A stretch of DNA of 64,000 bases from the NCBI GenBank assembly GCA_021849075.1, contig JAJZTH010000001.1, forward strand, positions 186,001-250,000, given 5' to 3'. Each line of letters opens with the position of its first letter. The stretch's first letter is position 1. The position numbers were made by a program, and so were the translations under genes. Of the stretch, positions 1 through 8,629 are shown one piece after another. The notes beneath the pieces are model-generated. The model was not told the origin of the DNA and ran no database searches. It was given only the letters and a program-made list of their open reading frames with translations. Source of the stretch: Pseudomonadota bacterium. Its GTDB lineage: Bacteria > Pseudomonadota > Alphaproteobacteria > Sphingomonadales > Sphingomonadaceae.

Positions 1-61
1 CGCCGCCGTGGCGACCGCCGTCATGGCCTATGAACTGCTGAATCAGAAGCGAAGGAAGTAA
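1..61 (+). CDS. C-terminal end of an unidentified protein (partial)
   Basis: An open frame runs in from the left edge in frame 2 and stops at TAA (59-61). Only 19 residues are visible, ending in AYELLNQKRRK. The basic tail after a hydrophobic stretch would suit a membrane protein, but this is too little to assign a family. The next gene starts one base after the stop, so the two are probably co-transcribed. Confidence 0.5.
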   Translation, partial: AAVATAVMAYELLNQKRRK

Positions 62-62
62 G

Positions 63-1346
63 ATGACAGCCGGGGGGCAGACGAACGGCGTCGGCGAAAT
101 GTGGCGGCACAAGCGGGTGCTCGCCGCCAGCCTGATCGGCACGGCGGTCGAATTTTACGACTTCTATATCTACGCCACCGCCGCCAGCCTTATCTTCCCC
201 TTCCTCTTCTTCCCCGCTTCCTCACCCACGGCGCAGCTGATGGCCTCCTATGGCAGCCTCGCCCTCGCTTTCTTCGCGCGGCCGGTGGGCGCGGCGGTGT
301 TCGGCCATTATGGCGACCGCATCGGGCGCAAGGCGACCCTCGTCGCCTCGCTCATGCTGATGGGCGGCTGCACGCTGCTGATCGGTTTCCTGCCCACTTA
401 CCAGATGATCGGCTATTGGGCGCCGCTGACCCTGTGCCTGCTGCGTTTCGGTCAGGGCTTTGGCCTTGGCGGCGAATGGGGCGGCGCGGCGCTGCTGGCG
501 GTGGAGAATGCCCCGCCCGGCTGGCGCGCGCGCTTCGGCATGTTCCCCCAGCTTGGCGCACCGGTCGGCTTCATCGCCGCCAACGGCCTGTTCCTGTTGC
601 TTGGCGCTTTCCTGACCGACGACGCCTTTTTCGAATGGGGCTGGCGCCTGCCCTTCATCGGCAGCGCGGTGCTGGTGATCCTGGGCCTGTGGGTGCGCCT
701 GAAGCTCACCGAAACGCCCGAGTTCGCCGCCGCACAGAAGGAAACGCCGCCGCCCGCCGTGCCGCTAGCGACATTGCTGTCCTCGCATCTGGGCGCGGCG
801 ATCGCCGGCACCTTCGCCTGCGCCGCCTGTTTCGCCGTCTATTATATCGCGACCGCCTTTGCCCTGGGCTATGGCACCACTGCGCTCAAGATCGACCGGG
901 AAATCTTCCTCGCGATCCAGCTGGGCGCGATCCTGTTCATGGCTTTGAGCATCATATTGGCGGGCTGGTGGTCGGATCGCACCACCCCCACCAACGCGCT
1001 CGCCTGGGGCTGCGCCGGGACGGTGCTGATGGGCCTGGTCTTTGGCCCGCTGATCGGCACGGCGGCGCTCTTCCCGATCTTCGTCGCGCTCAGCCTGGCG
1101 CTGTTCGTCATGGGTTTCATCTACGGCCCGCTCGGCGCCTACCTCCCTGCGCTCTTCCCGATCCAGCTGCGCTATACGGGGGCATCCTTCGCCTTTAACC
1201 TGGGCGGCATATTGGGCGGCGCGCTCGCCCCGATCGTCGCGACCTGGCTGATCGGGGCGCAGGGCGTGGGCCTCGTCGGCCTCTACATGTCGGCCGCCGC
1301 GCTCATCAGCCTCGCCGGCCTGTGGCGGACCAGTCGGAAGGTCTGA
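63..1346 (+). CDS. MFS transporter, metabolite:H+ symporter (MHS) type
   Basis: This 427-residue protein has about 12 hydrophobic segments and should be an inner-membrane secondary transporter. The N-terminal helix with GTAVEFYDFYIYATAA, the loop GHYGDRIGRKATL between helices 2 and 3 (about residues 82-94), and RFGQGFGLGGEWGGAALL (about 128-145) are typical of the MHS/ShiA-ProP group of the major facilitator superfamily. These proteins take up organic acids, betaines or shikimate with protons. The substrate cannot be read from the sequence. The ATG lies one base after the preceding stop, which suggests coupling to an upstream gene outside the window. The convergent acetyltransferase gene ends two bases beyond its stop. 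Confidence 0.9.
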   Translation: MTAGGQTNGVGEMWRHKRVLAASLIGTAVEFYDFYIYATAASLIFPFLFFPASSPTAQLMASYGSLALAFFARPVGAAVFGHYGDRIGRKATLVASLMLMGGCTLLIGFLPTYQMIGYWAPLTLCLLRFGQGFGLGGEWGGAALLAVENAPPGWRARFGMFPQLGAPVGFIAANGLFLLLGAFLTDDAFFEWGWRLPFIGSAVLVILGLWVRLKLTETPEFAAAQKETPPPAVPLATLLSSHLGAAIAGTFACAACFAVYYIATAFALGYGTTALKIDREIFLAIQLGAILFMALSIILAGWWSDRTTPTNALAWGCAGTVLMGLVFGPLIGTAALFPIFVALSLALFVMGFIYGPLGAYLPALFPIQLRYTGASFAFNLGGILGGALAPIVATWLIGAQGVGLVGLYMSAAALISLAGLWRTSRKV

Positions 1347-1347
1347 A

Positions 1348-1863
1348 TCAGATCGCCTTGCGCATCAACAGCATCGGCACGCCCCTGTCCTCGAATGGGC
1401 GCACCCCTTCGAAGCCGAAGCTGCGATAGAGCGGCACACCCGCCATCGTCCCCGACAGTTCGAGCGCGGCAAAGCCTTCCGCCTTCGCCGCCGCCTCGCA
1501 CAGCGACAGGATCATCGTGCCCACGCCTTTGCGGACATGATCGGGGTGGGTGTACATCGCCCGCACCCGCGCCGGCTCGCTCGCCGGATCGAGCAGCCGA
1601 TCGTCCCGTCCCGCACTATGATTGCCGCCATAGGCGGTCGCCCGCCGGCTCCACCCGCCGCAGCCCGCGATCGCTTCGCCATCCTCGATCATGAAGTAAG
1701 TGCCGTCCGCGATCAGCCGGCTGTCGAGGCCCATGAAGGCATGGCTGGCCTGCACCTGATCGGGCGTCAGATAGGTGGATTGTAGCCGGTCGATCGCCAG
1801 CGTCATCACGGCGGACAGGGCCGGTTCGTCGGCCGGCATGGCAAGGCGGTGAGTCAAGGTCAT
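1348..1863 (-). CDS. GNAT-family N-acetyltransferase
   Basis: This 171-residue protein matches the GNAT fold. The acetyl-CoA binding motif A is visible as MYTHPDHVRKGVGTMILSLC (about residues 103-122), and the C-terminal PLYRSFGFEG is the usual GNAT beta-strand/helix end. It should transfer an acetyl group from acetyl-CoA to an amine, but the acceptor is unknown. It is a cytoplasmic protein of normal single-domain length. It sits between the convergent transporter gene and the receptor gene upstream on the same strand. A 72-base gap separates it from the receptor stop, so co-transcription is possible but not shown. Confidence 0.88.
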   Translation of the reverse strand: MTLTHRLAMPADEPALSAVMTLAIDRLQSTYLTPDQVQASHAFMGLDSRLIADGTYFMIEDGEAIAGCGGWSRRATAYGGNHSAGRDDRLLDPASEPARVRAMYTHPDHVRKGVGTMILSLCEAAAKAEGFAALELSGTMAGVPLYRSFGFEGVRPFEDRGVPMLLMRKAI

Positions 1864-1935
1864 GACAATGGTCCTGCAACGGAAACGGCCGACCCCGCAA
1901 GGGACCGGCCGCCTCCGTGACAGGAAAAGGAGAGA

Positions 1936-4632
1936 TCAGAACTTAAATCCGACCCTCGCATACCAGAAACCGCCGTTAAAGCCGAAGGGCGATACGTCGG
2001 GATAGATATCGCCCGTGAAGCGGCCGCCCGTCGACGCATAAACCGGTCCCAGACCACCAGCGCGATTGTCGAACTTGTCAGGATAGTTGCTGAACAGATT
2101 CTGCACGCCCGCGCTCAGGGTAAAGGCATCGTTCAACTGGTAGCTGGCTTCAAAGTCGAAGACGAATTCGCTGCCAAAGCTCTGCTGGACATAGCTTTCG
2201 CCATTGGCGCCGGTGCCGTCGTCGAACACCTTATATTTGCCGTACCAGTTGACCCGGCCCATGATCGACAGAGGGCCACTGGACCAGTTTTCGGTCAGGA
2301 TCACGCGGGTCTTGGGCAGCGTATTCTGCAACTGCTGAATGCGCGTGTCGCTGATGATCGGCGAACCGGTTTCGGGATCGATGCCGACGCGGATCACCTT
2401 CGTCTTGTTATAGTTGAACGCCAGCGTGGTGTTGAACGTGCCCATGCCTTCGGTCGCCAGGCGATAGCTGCCGACCACATCGATACCCTGGGTACGGGTG
2501 TCGAAGGCGTTGGTCAGGAACTGCACTTCGTTGACGGTCGCATAGTTGGCCAGGCCCAGCGCCTGCAATTCGGGGCGCTGCGCGTCGGTAATGACGCGCG
2601 AACCGGTGGTGCCGATACGGTCCTTCACCTTGATGTTGTAATAGTCGATCGTCAGCGATGCGCCCGGTGCCGGCGTGAAGACGGCGCCGCCCGAGAAGCT
2701 GACCGACTCTTCCGGGCTGAGCGGCACGGCGCCCAGATATTGGGCGACCGGGCTGGCGACCGGCAGCGTCATGAATTCGATCGCGTTGGGATTGCCGGGG
2801 TTGAAGGTGGTCGCAATGCTGCTGGTGTTGGTCTGGCCCGGCGTCGGCGCGCGGAAGCCGGTGGACACGGTGCCGCGAATGGCGAACACATCGGGCACGA
2901 TGGCGTAGCGCGCTGTCGCCTTGCCCGTGGTCGCATTGCCGAAATCGGACAGATGTTCATAACGACCGGCAAAACCGAAGGAGAGCTGTTCAGTGACGTC
3001 GCCTTCGACGCTGACATACAGCCCCTTGGAATTGCGGCTGCTTTCACCCGCGATCGCCGGGCCATAACCGGGGAAGCCATTGGCCCCGACCGGCAGGGCG
3101 ACAGACAATTGGCTGCCGTCCGCATTCAGGACGGGCGTCCCATCCTGATGGAACACCAGATTCCCGGTGTACGAGCCGATTGCGTAAGAGGCAGGATCGC
3201 CCAAGCCCAATTCATAGGATTCGCGGAAATATTGGCCACCGAACGCGATCGTGATCGGGCTGGCAAAGCCGACTTCCCACGGATAGCTGAAATCCGCGTT
3301 GAAGACGGTTTCGCGCTGTTCCAGCTTGCCCAGATAAAATTCCGTCGGCGAACTAATGCCCAGCGACGGGTTCATCGTGCCGTTCATCGTATATTTCAGC
3401 GTCGACTGGCCATAGCTGCCCGACACATCATAGTTCAGGCCGAAACCGAACGTGCCCTTATAGCCGACCGTGCCCGAAATATCATCGATCTTGCCGAAGA
3501 AGATGGGCGTGAAGCCGCCCGAATAGACGCAGCTCCAATTCTGGACCAGCGGATCGGAACAGGTCGACACCTGCGTATAGTCGCGGGTCGCGGGATCATA
3601 GCCATTGGGCGCATAGACGTTCCCCCCGGCCGATCCGGTCTGGATGCCCGGCGTTGTGTTGTCGAAATCGGTGAAATAATCGTTGAAGATGCCGTTCAGG
3701 CCGAAATTGGCCGAATTGACCGACTGGCGATAGTTGAAGCTTTCTTCCTGGAAGCTGTGCCCATAATTGCCGAAATAATAGATGCTGCTGTCATCGCCCA
3801 GATCAAAGCCGCCATTCACGAAGAAGCGGTAGGATTCCATCTTGGGATTGCCATAGCGCTGCGCCAGGGCGGGCACGCCGATATCGGGCTGTTCCTGCGA
3901 CAATTCCAGCGCGCCGGGACGGGTGACGCCACGGCTGGTCTTGCCGGCGTTCACATATTCGCCGCTGATGTTGATGAAGCCATTGTCGCCCAGCTTGAAA
4001 CCGCCGTTCAGCGCAACCTGATAATCATCGCCGTCGCCGCGATAATATTGGCCATAGCGGGCATAGCCCGAAATGCCGTCCGTATCGTCGCGCAACGCCA
4101 TGTTGATGACGCCCGCGATCGCGTCGGACCCATATTGGGCCGATGCGCCGTCGCGCAGCACTTCGAACCGCTTCACCGCGATCGATGGGATTTGCGCCAA
4201 ATCCGCCGAATGCGCGCCGGCCGACTGCGCGTTGGCGCCGATCTGGACCAGTGCGGAACGGTGCATGCGCTTGCCATTGATCAGGACCAACGTCTGGTCG
4301 GGCGCCAGGCCGCGCAGGTTGGGCGGGCGCACGAAGGAGGAGCCGTCGCCGATGGCGTAGCGCGCGACCGAGAAGGAGGGGACGAGATTCTGAATCGCCT
4401 GATTCATGTCGGCGACGCCCATCTTCTGCAATTCTTCGCCGGAATAGACGTCGATCGGGGTCGGGGATTCTGCAACGGTGCGGTCGGTACGGCGGGTGCC
4501 GGTGACGATGATGGTTTGGTCCGGTGCGCCTGCCACTGCCTGCGGCGCAACATCCTGCGCAAGAACAGGCATGGAATAGAGTAGCGCGACGGCAATGGCG
4601 CCGCGAGAAATCAGACCCTCATACTTCATCAA
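1936..4632 (-). CDS. TonB-dependent outer-membrane receptor
   Basis: This 898-residue protein begins with a signal peptide ending near MPVLAQ (residue 26), followed by the TonB-box-like DQTIIVTGTRR and a plug domain (ESPTPIDVYSGEELQKMG, then LRGLAPDQTLVLINGKRMH and YGSDAIAGVINM). The rest forms a large beta-barrel rich in aromatic and Asn/Gly residues. It ends in ARVGFKF, and a terminal Phe is typical of proteins inserted by the Bam complex. It imports a substrate across the outer membrane using TonB energy; the ligand (siderophore, vitamin or oligosaccharide) is not evident. An AGGGGG ribosome-binding site lies 8 bases before the ATG. No ligand-specific partner gene is adjacent. Confidence 0.93.
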   Translation of the reverse strand: MMKYEGLISRGAIAVALLYSMPVLAQDVAPQAVAGAPDQTIIVTGTRRTDRTVAESPTPIDVYSGEELQKMGVADMNQAIQNLVPSFSVARYAIGDGSSFVRPPNLRGLAPDQTLVLINGKRMHRSALVQIGANAQSAGAHSADLAQIPSIAVKRFEVLRDGASAQYGSDAIAGVINMALRDDTDGISGYARYGQYYRGDGDDYQVALNGGFKLGDNGFINISGEYVNAGKTSRGVTRPGALELSQEQPDIGVPALAQRYGNPKMESYRFFVNGGFDLGDDSSIYYFGNYGHSFQEESFNYRQSVNSANFGLNGIFNDYFTDFDNTTPGIQTGSAGGNVYAPNGYDPATRDYTQVSTCSDPLVQNWSCVYSGGFTPIFFGKIDDISGTVGYKGTFGFGLNYDVSGSYGQSTLKYTMNGTMNPSLGISSPTEFYLGKLEQRETVFNADFSYPWEVGFASPITIAFGGQYFRESYELGLGDPASYAIGSYTGNLVFHQDGTPVLNADGSQLSVALPVGANGFPGYGPAIAGESSRNSKGLYVSVEGDVTEQLSFGFAGRYEHLSDFGNATTGKATARYAIVPDVFAIRGTVSTGFRAPTPGQTNTSSIATTFNPGNPNAIEFMTLPVASPVAQYLGAVPLSPEESVSFSGGAVFTPAPGASLTIDYYNIKVKDRIGTTGSRVITDAQRPELQALGLANYATVNEVQFLTNAFDTRTQGIDVVGSYRLATEGMGTFNTTLAFNYNKTKVIRVGIDPETGSPIISDTRIQQLQNTLPKTRVILTENWSSGPLSIMGRVNWYGKYKVFDDGTGANGESYVQQSFGSEFVFDFEASYQLNDAFTLSAGVQNLFSNYPDKFDNRAGGLGPVYASTGGRFTGDIYPDVSPFGFNGGFWYARVGFKF

Positions 4633-4890
4633 AAAAGCCCCCTATTATGTCTTTTACAGAGACCTTTTCGACATCCCCTTCCGACCCGTTTACCCTGATT
4701 TGCCAAGGTTGCAGAAATACTGGACCGAAATCATGGATTTCAGCCTCGAAGCATATTGCAACATCTGGAAACGCAAGGCTGGCACAAATCCACTTGGGGA
4801 GAAATGGCCCTTTTTTGCAGTGCCGCAAAATCTCTTGCGCATGCGAAGCCCGGACAGGCGTCCGATTTTGTCAAATCCTTGTAACACAAA
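4633..4890. other. Intergenic stretch before the receptor gene
   Basis: These 258 bases lie between the start of the TonB-dependent receptor and the rplS terminator. They should hold the receptor promoter and 5' leader on the minus strand. The stretch is more AT-rich than the flanking genes. I see the AGGGGG ribosome-binding site next to the start. I see no convincing small gene, riboswitch or Fur-type box. Confidence 0.4.
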
Positions 4891-4930
4891 GAAAAAGGCG
4901 GCACCCCCGGGGGGCACCGCCTGTTTCTTT
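4891..4930 (-). terminator. Rho-independent terminator after rplS
   Basis: Read on the minus strand, the arms GGCGG..CCCCC and GGGGG..CCGCC (4897-4908 and 4909-4921 on the plus strand) form a GC-rich hairpin with a 2-base internal mismatch. TTTTTC follows directly. It lies about 40 bases beyond the rplS stop and closes the ffh-to-rplS operon. An A-rich run also precedes the hairpin, so it might work in both directions. Confidence 0.85.
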
Positions 4931-4958
4931 TTTACAACTGTCAAGCCCGTTTGGGCTA

Positions 4959-5324
4959 TCAGCCTTCGCGATTGTCGCGGCGCTCGGCAATACGGGCGCG
5001 CTTGCCGGTGCGGCCACGCAGATAGTAAAGCTTCGCACGACGCACGACGCCGCGACGGACGACGGTGATCGAATCGATGTTGGGCGAATAGAGCGGGAAC
5101 ACGCGCTCCACGCCTTCGCCGAACGAAATCTTGCGCACGGTGAAGTTGGAACCCATGCCCTTGTTCGAACGGGCGATGCACACGCCTTCATAGTTCTGAA
5201 CGCGGCTGCGCTCGCCTTCGATGACCTTCACGCCGACGCGCAGGGTGTCGCCGGGGCGGAAGTCGGGAATATCCTTGGCGAGGGCGGCGATGCTTTCCGC
5301 CTCGATCTGCTGGATGATGTTCAT
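4959..5324 (-). CDS. rplS: 50S ribosomal protein L19
   Basis: This 121-residue protein starts at [20 protein letters not shown] and carries the L19 hallmarks [20 protein letters not shown] and [20 protein letters not shown], then the basic [25 protein letters not shown] end. L19 sits at the interface of the 30S and 50S subunits. An in-frame ATG 10 codons upstream (5354) exists, but the family starts at the MNI-type methionine. It is the last gene of the ffh-rpsP-rimM-trmD-rplS group. Its start lies 4 bases after the trmD stop, and a strong terminator follows. Confidence 0.97.
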   Translation of the reverse strand: MNIIQQIEAESIAALAKDIPDFRPGDTLRVGVKVIEGERSRVQNYEGVCIARSNKGMGSNFTVRKISFGEGVERVFPLYSPNIDSITVVRRGVVRRAKLYYLRGRTGKRARIAERRDNREG

Positions 5325-5328
5325 AACG

Positions 5329-6066
5329 TCAGTCCTTGGTCTTTTGCTGCGCACCAGAGGGCGAACGGTCCCGAACGCCGATATGACGTTCCCAAAGGTC
5401 CGGCCGCCTTAGCCGTGTATCATTCTCCGCCTGTTGTTTCCGCCAGGCGGCGATTTTCGCATGATCCCCCGATCGCAACACTTGCGGGATCGCGCGACCC
5501 TCCCATTCCACCGGGCGGGTATAGTGCGGATATTCAAGCAGCCCCGTTTCAAAGGACTCCTCGACTCCGCTGGAAGCCGCGCCCATTACACCGGGAAGCA
5601 GCCGAACACAAGCGTCGAGCAGCAGCAAAGCCGCCATTTCTCCGCCCGATAATATGATGTCGCCCATGCTGACCTGTTCGATTGGGCGGGCGTCGAAAAT
5701 CCGCTCGTCAAACCCTTCAAAACGGCCGCACAGGATGGTCGCGCCCGGCCCCGCCGCCAGCGCGCGCACGCGGCCTTGCGTGATCGGCTTGCCGCGCGGC
5801 GTCATCGCCAGCACCGGCAGATCAGGCCGCTGGTCCAGCGCATGGTCCACCGCCTGCGCCAATATGTCGGCGCGCAGCACCATGCCCGCGCCGCCGCCCG
5901 CCGGCGTATCATCCACGGTGCGATGCCGGTCGGCGGCGAAATCGCGCATATGGATGGGGTTGCAGGACCATTTCCCATCCGCCAGCGCCCGCCCGGCCAG
6001 CGACACACCCAACGGCCCGGGAAACATTTCGGGATAGAGGGTCAGGATTTGCGCCGTGAAGCTCAT
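5329..6066 (-). CDS. trmD: tRNA (guanine37-N1)-methyltransferase
   Basis: This 245-residue protein begins [20 protein letters not shown], the standard TrmD N-terminus. The SPOUT-family knot elements are visible: [29 protein letters not shown] and [23 protein letters not shown]. TrmD uses S-adenosylmethionine to methylate G37 next to the anticodon and prevents frameshifting. The frame stays open for 73 codons upstream, but the ATG at 6066 fits the family start and overlaps the preceding stop in an ATGA. Translation is therefore probably coupled to the small membrane protein upstream. In most proteobacteria rimM lies directly upstream; here four genes intervene. Confidence 0.97.
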   Translation of the reverse strand: MSFTAQILTLYPEMFPGPLGVSLAGRALADGKWSCNPIHMRDFAADRHRTVDDTPAGGGAGMVLRADILAQAVDHALDQRPDLPVLAMTPRGKPITQGRVRALAAGPGATILCGRFEGFDERIFDARPIEQVSMGDIILSGGEMAALLLLDACVRLLPGVMGAASSGVEESFETGLLEYPHYTRPVEWEGRAIPQVLRSGDHAKIAAWRKQQAENDTRLRRPDLWERHIGVRDRSPSGAQQKTKD

Positions 6067-6344
6067 TTGCGCCGCCGCGCCCGCAACCGCGCGGCCGAAA
6101 AGCCGCCCGCAAGACAGATGATGCCGCACACCAGCAAGGTCAGCCCCAGTTGGATCAACAGGTCGGACCAAACATCGCGCCGCATCGCACCGGGAAGGAT
6201 GAACAGCAGCGGCATGGGCAGAACCAGCGCCAATGCCGTCACCGCCCTGATCCGCGGCGACCATGGCACGGTGAACAGACGCCATCCCGCCGCGACGAGG
6301 AACAACAGATAGGCGCCGAGGACAATTTGCGGAATGATGGGCAT
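6063..6344 (-). CDS. Small two- to three-helix membrane protein
   Basis: This 93-residue protein has three hydrophobic segments, at about residues 5-22, 35-52 and 64-84, and ends in the basic tail [11 protein letters not shown] recognise no named family. The ATGA overlap with trmD shows it is translated with that gene, and it lies 85 bases downstream of the serine hydrolase gene. A repeat-like hairpin sits in that gap. The codon usage matches the neighbours, so it is likely a real gene. It could be a resident of the operon or part of what was inserted between rimM and trmD. Confidence 0.75.
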   Translation of the reverse strand: MPIIPQIVLGAYLLFLVAAGWRLFTVPWSPRIRAVTALALVLPMPLLFILPGAMRRDVWSDLLIQLGLTLLVCGIICLAGGFSAARLRARRRK

Positions 6345-6355
6345 TGGACGGCGCT

Positions 6356-6399
6356 TAGAGCGATTTCCAGTCAGATGGAACGGAAATCGCGGAAATCAA
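6356..6399. repeat. Hairpin repeat, TAGAGC...GCGGAAA family (copy 1)
   Basis: GCGATTTCC and GGAAATCGC form 9-base arms around a 13-base loop, preceded by TAGA and followed by GGAAATCAAA. The layout resembles the first half of the element at 38971-39074 (TAGAGCATTTTC ... GGAAAATGCGGAAAACAAA). It occupies the gap between the serine hydrolase stop and the start of the small membrane gene. Calling the two copies one family is inference from shared order, not close identity. Confidence 0.55.
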
Positions 6400-6429
6400 A
6401 GACGGACCAAGCAGCGCGCCGCATCCGGA

Positions 6430-7932
6430 TCAGGGCAGCTTGATCGCGATCTTGAGTTCCTGAATCTGCGCCGTCGCCGTCGGCGCCAGCAGGATCGTGC
6501 CTGCCAACCGCCCCTTTTCGCACGCCCAGGTAAAGCTGCCCGACAGATTTCCCGTTGCGGTGACAGGCGCATCGGTCTGGCACGCCCCAACCTCGCCCTT
6601 CAGGTCCGTCAGTTTTTTGCGCCAACTGTCCATGTCGTTGTCCATCAGGAAATTCATCGCCAGATGATCCTGCGCTGCGGCGACATTGCCCGCCGCATAG
6701 ATGCGCCCTGCCGCCGCATAGCCATCGCCCAGCAGCGGCGTGACCGGCACGGTCCGGGCAATCAGGGCGCCCGCCTGTTTCAACGCCACCGCAGCATCCC
6801 AGGCCGGCCCAGCGCCGCCATTATAGGTGCGGTTGGTGAAGACGAAGAGACCCACGCCATAATCCGGCATCAGCATCACATGGCTGCCATAGCCCGGATA
6901 GCCGCCGCCATGCGCCAGCGTCAGACCCAGATCGCAATCCTGCGCGATGCGCATCGCAAAACCATAAGCCGCCGCCTGTTTGCACGCCGTCGCACCGCTC
7001 CTGCCATTGCGCGCCGCCACGGTCAGAAAATTACTGCCCTCGGCCAGCATCCGCACCGCCGACCGCGACACCGGCCCGCCATCGACATCGTCCCGCGCTG
7101 GCCATGCGGACAGCAGAAAGGCGACCCAGCGCGCATAATCATTGGCGCTGGTTTGCAGCCCGCCCATTGCCCCGAAAGCGCCATCGGCCATGGTCGGCTC
7201 GACCTTCCATCGCCCCTCTTCCCAGCGATAGCCGATGGCGCGGCGCTCCTGCGGCCATTCGCTCACCTCATAACCGCTGGACGCCATACCCAGCGGCGTC
7301 AGCAGGTTGCGCTCCACATAGCGGCGATAGGGCATGGCGCTGACATTGGCGATAATCCGCCCCAGCAGCGCATAGCCGAAATTGCTATATTCATAGCGAC
7401 TGCCCGGCGCCGTACTGAACGGCACGCCCGCCGCCAGCATCTTCGTGAAATCCTCCTGCGGCAGCGGCGTCTGTCGGTCGCCCCAGGGATTGTCGTCGAT
7501 CAACCCCGCACTATGCGTCAGCAGATCACGAATGCGAATGCGCGGACTGTCCTTGGTCGGATAGGTCCAGCCGCGCATTTCGGCGACATAGGTTTCGGCC
7601 AGATCATCGAGCGACAGCTTCCCCTCATCCCGCAGCTTCAGGATCGACACCGCCGTAAACGCCTTGGTCATGGACGCGATGCGGAACAGGCTGTCGGGCG
7701 TCACCGGGCGTTTTTGCGCCAGATCCTGTACCCCAAAGCCCTTGGCGTGGATCAGGCGACCATTGGCAACGATGCCATAAACCAGCCCCGGAGCATGGCT
7801 GTCGACCTGAAAATCGGCGAACAGCTTGTCGATGTCGGGGATAGCCTGTTCGATCTTCTTCTCATCGGCCGCTTTGGCCGTCGCGGGAAGAAAGGCCAGA
7901 AGCAGCAGCAAGGGAAAGAAGCGTCGCGTCAC
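6430..7932 (-). CDS. Serine hydrolase, class C beta-lactamase / DD-peptidase-like
   Basis: This 500-residue protein starts with a signal peptide (MTRRFFPLLLLLAFLPATAKAA) and has all three motifs of the beta-lactamase/transpeptidase-like family: S87-M-T-K90, Y182-S-N184 and H341-G-G. It should be exported and act on a D-amino-acid peptide, ester or lactam bond; the substrate is unknown. A separate domain follows the catalytic core (about residues 400-500). The start is GTG, and its GTGA overlaps the vapC stop, so translation is coupled to the toxin gene. It lies inside the rimM-trmD interval, an unusual position for such an enzyme. I would not call it a resistance determinant. Confidence 0.9.
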   Translation of the reverse strand: MTRRFFPLLLLLAFLPATAKAADEKKIEQAIPDIDKLFADFQVDSHAPGLVYGIVANGRLIHAKGFGVQDLAQKRPVTPDSLFRIASMTKAFTAVSILKLRDEGKLSLDDLAETYVAEMRGWTYPTKDSPRIRIRDLLTHSAGLIDDNPWGDRQTPLPQEDFTKMLAAGVPFSTAPGSRYEYSNFGYALLGRIIANVSAMPYRRYVERNLLTPLGMASSGYEVSEWPQERRAIGYRWEEGRWKVEPTMADGAFGAMGGLQTSANDYARWVAFLLSAWPARDDVDGGPVSRSAVRMLAEGSNFLTVAARNGRSGATACKQAAAYGFAMRIAQDCDLGLTLAHGGGYPGYGSHVMLMPDYGVGLFVFTNRTYNGGAGPAWDAAVALKQAGALIARTVPVTPLLGDGYAAAGRIYAAGNVAAAQDHLAMNFLMDNDMDSWRKKLTDLKGEVGACQTDAPVTATGNLSGSFTWACEKGRLAGTILLAPTATAQIQELKIAIKLP

Positions 7933-8327
7933 CGTGTCCAGTCCTCCATTTTCAAACCGGGGATATCGGCAAAATCCTTCGGATTGCGGGTCACCAGCAC
8001 CATGCCCAGCGCAAGCGCATGGGTGCCGATCAGACGATCGAAGCTGTTTCGGCGAACGCCTGCCTGCCGCACGACGTCGGCGTAGACACGCGCAACCGCA
8101 TCATCGAAAGGCGCGACGCGCAGCAGGGTCAGGAAACTGTCGATCCGTCGCCCGTCTGCAACCGGATCGCTCGACGATCGGTTGCCCACCCGCAATTCGC
8201 CGGCAGTCACTGCCGAAACGGTCAATGCGCCGAATGATCCGGCCATGCGGTCAGCCAGAACCGCGCTGCGTCCCAGCAGAAAGTCGATGCAGACATTGGT
8301 ATCGAGCAGATAGGCAGGCGCGGTCAT
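7929..8327 (-). CDS. vapC: VapC-type PIN-domain toxin
   Basis: This 132-residue PIN-domain protein has the acidic residues of the metal-dependent RNase site: D9 in YLLDTNVCIDFLLG, E44 in TAGELRVG and D97 in SFDRLIGTHALALG. VTRNPKDFADIPGL is the usual PIN C-terminus. VapC toxins cleave RNA, often initiator tRNA or 23S rRNA, and are held inactive by the partner antitoxin. The gene overlaps vapB by an ATGA and the downstream hydrolase by a GTGA, so three genes are translationally linked. The catalytic residues are intact, so it is probably active. Confidence 0.93.
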   Translation of the reverse strand: MTAPAYLLDTNVCIDFLLGRSAVLADRMAGSFGALTVSAVTAGELRVGNRSSSDPVADGRRIDSFLTLLRVAPFDDAVARVYADVVRQAGVRRNSFDRLIGTHALALGMVLVTRNPKDFADIPGLKMEDWTR

Positions 8328-8596
8328 GCGGCTTGCGTCGCACCGCCATTGCCGCGCCAGTCACGCTCATCCTGATTGATGTCGCCCCGGCCATCGGCCA
8401 TGAAGCCGGCAGACATACTGCCATAAAGCCCCATCAATATATCGCGCGAACGATCCTGCTTCCAGAAGGAGAAACTGCCGTCGTCATGCGGAACGAGCAT
8501 GACCTCTTCCCCATCGGAAAGGCCCAATGTACGCGGCAGGCGCAAAGCCAGGCTGTTGCCCGACTTGAAGACCTTGGCCTTATATTCTTCGCCCAT
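8324..8596 (-). CDS. vapB: VapB-type antitoxin, AbrB/SpoVT DNA-binding
   Basis: This 90-residue protein begins with a swapped-hairpin AbrB domain, KAKVFKSGNSLALRLPRTLGL, then EEVMLVPHDDGSFSFW. This domain binds DNA as a dimer. The C-terminal half (about residues 50-90), rich in Asp, Gly and Arg, should wrap around the toxin. It overlaps vapC by 4 bases. An inverted repeat covering its ribosome-binding site (8605-8620) is a likely operator for self-repression. The rimM stop lies only about 32 bases upstream, so rimM read-through may also transcribe it. Confidence 0.92.
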   Translation of the reverse strand: MGEEYKAKVFKSGNSLALRLPRTLGLSDGEEVMLVPHDDGSFSFWKQDRSRDILMGLYGSMSAGFMADGRGDINQDERDWRGNGGATQAA

Positions 8597-8604
8597 GGCG
8601 CAGC

Positions 8605-8629
8605 CTCCGTATATACGGAGTGTATATAC
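8605..8629 (-). promoter_or_regulatory. Probable VapBC operator
   Basis: A perfect 16-base palindrome, CTCCGTATATACGGAG (8605-8620), is followed by a second GTATATAC (8622-8629), 13 bases from the first. The palindrome contains the GGAG ribosome-binding site of vapB, and the second half-site touches the rimM stop codon. Such paired palindromes next to AbrB-type antitoxin genes usually bind the toxin-antitoxin complex. Binding here is inferred. Confidence 0.7.

Noticed and set aside
2740-4584. Long plus-strand open frame (about 614 codons) opposite the TonB-dependent receptor
   Set aside because: It is antisense to a clear receptor gene, has Arg/Ala/Ile-rich text without domains, and such long antisense frames are expected in high-GC genomes.
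6430-7932. Beta-lactamase resistance gene
   Set aside because: The fold motifs are shared by DD-peptidases and esterases, and no regulator of AmpR type is adjacent.
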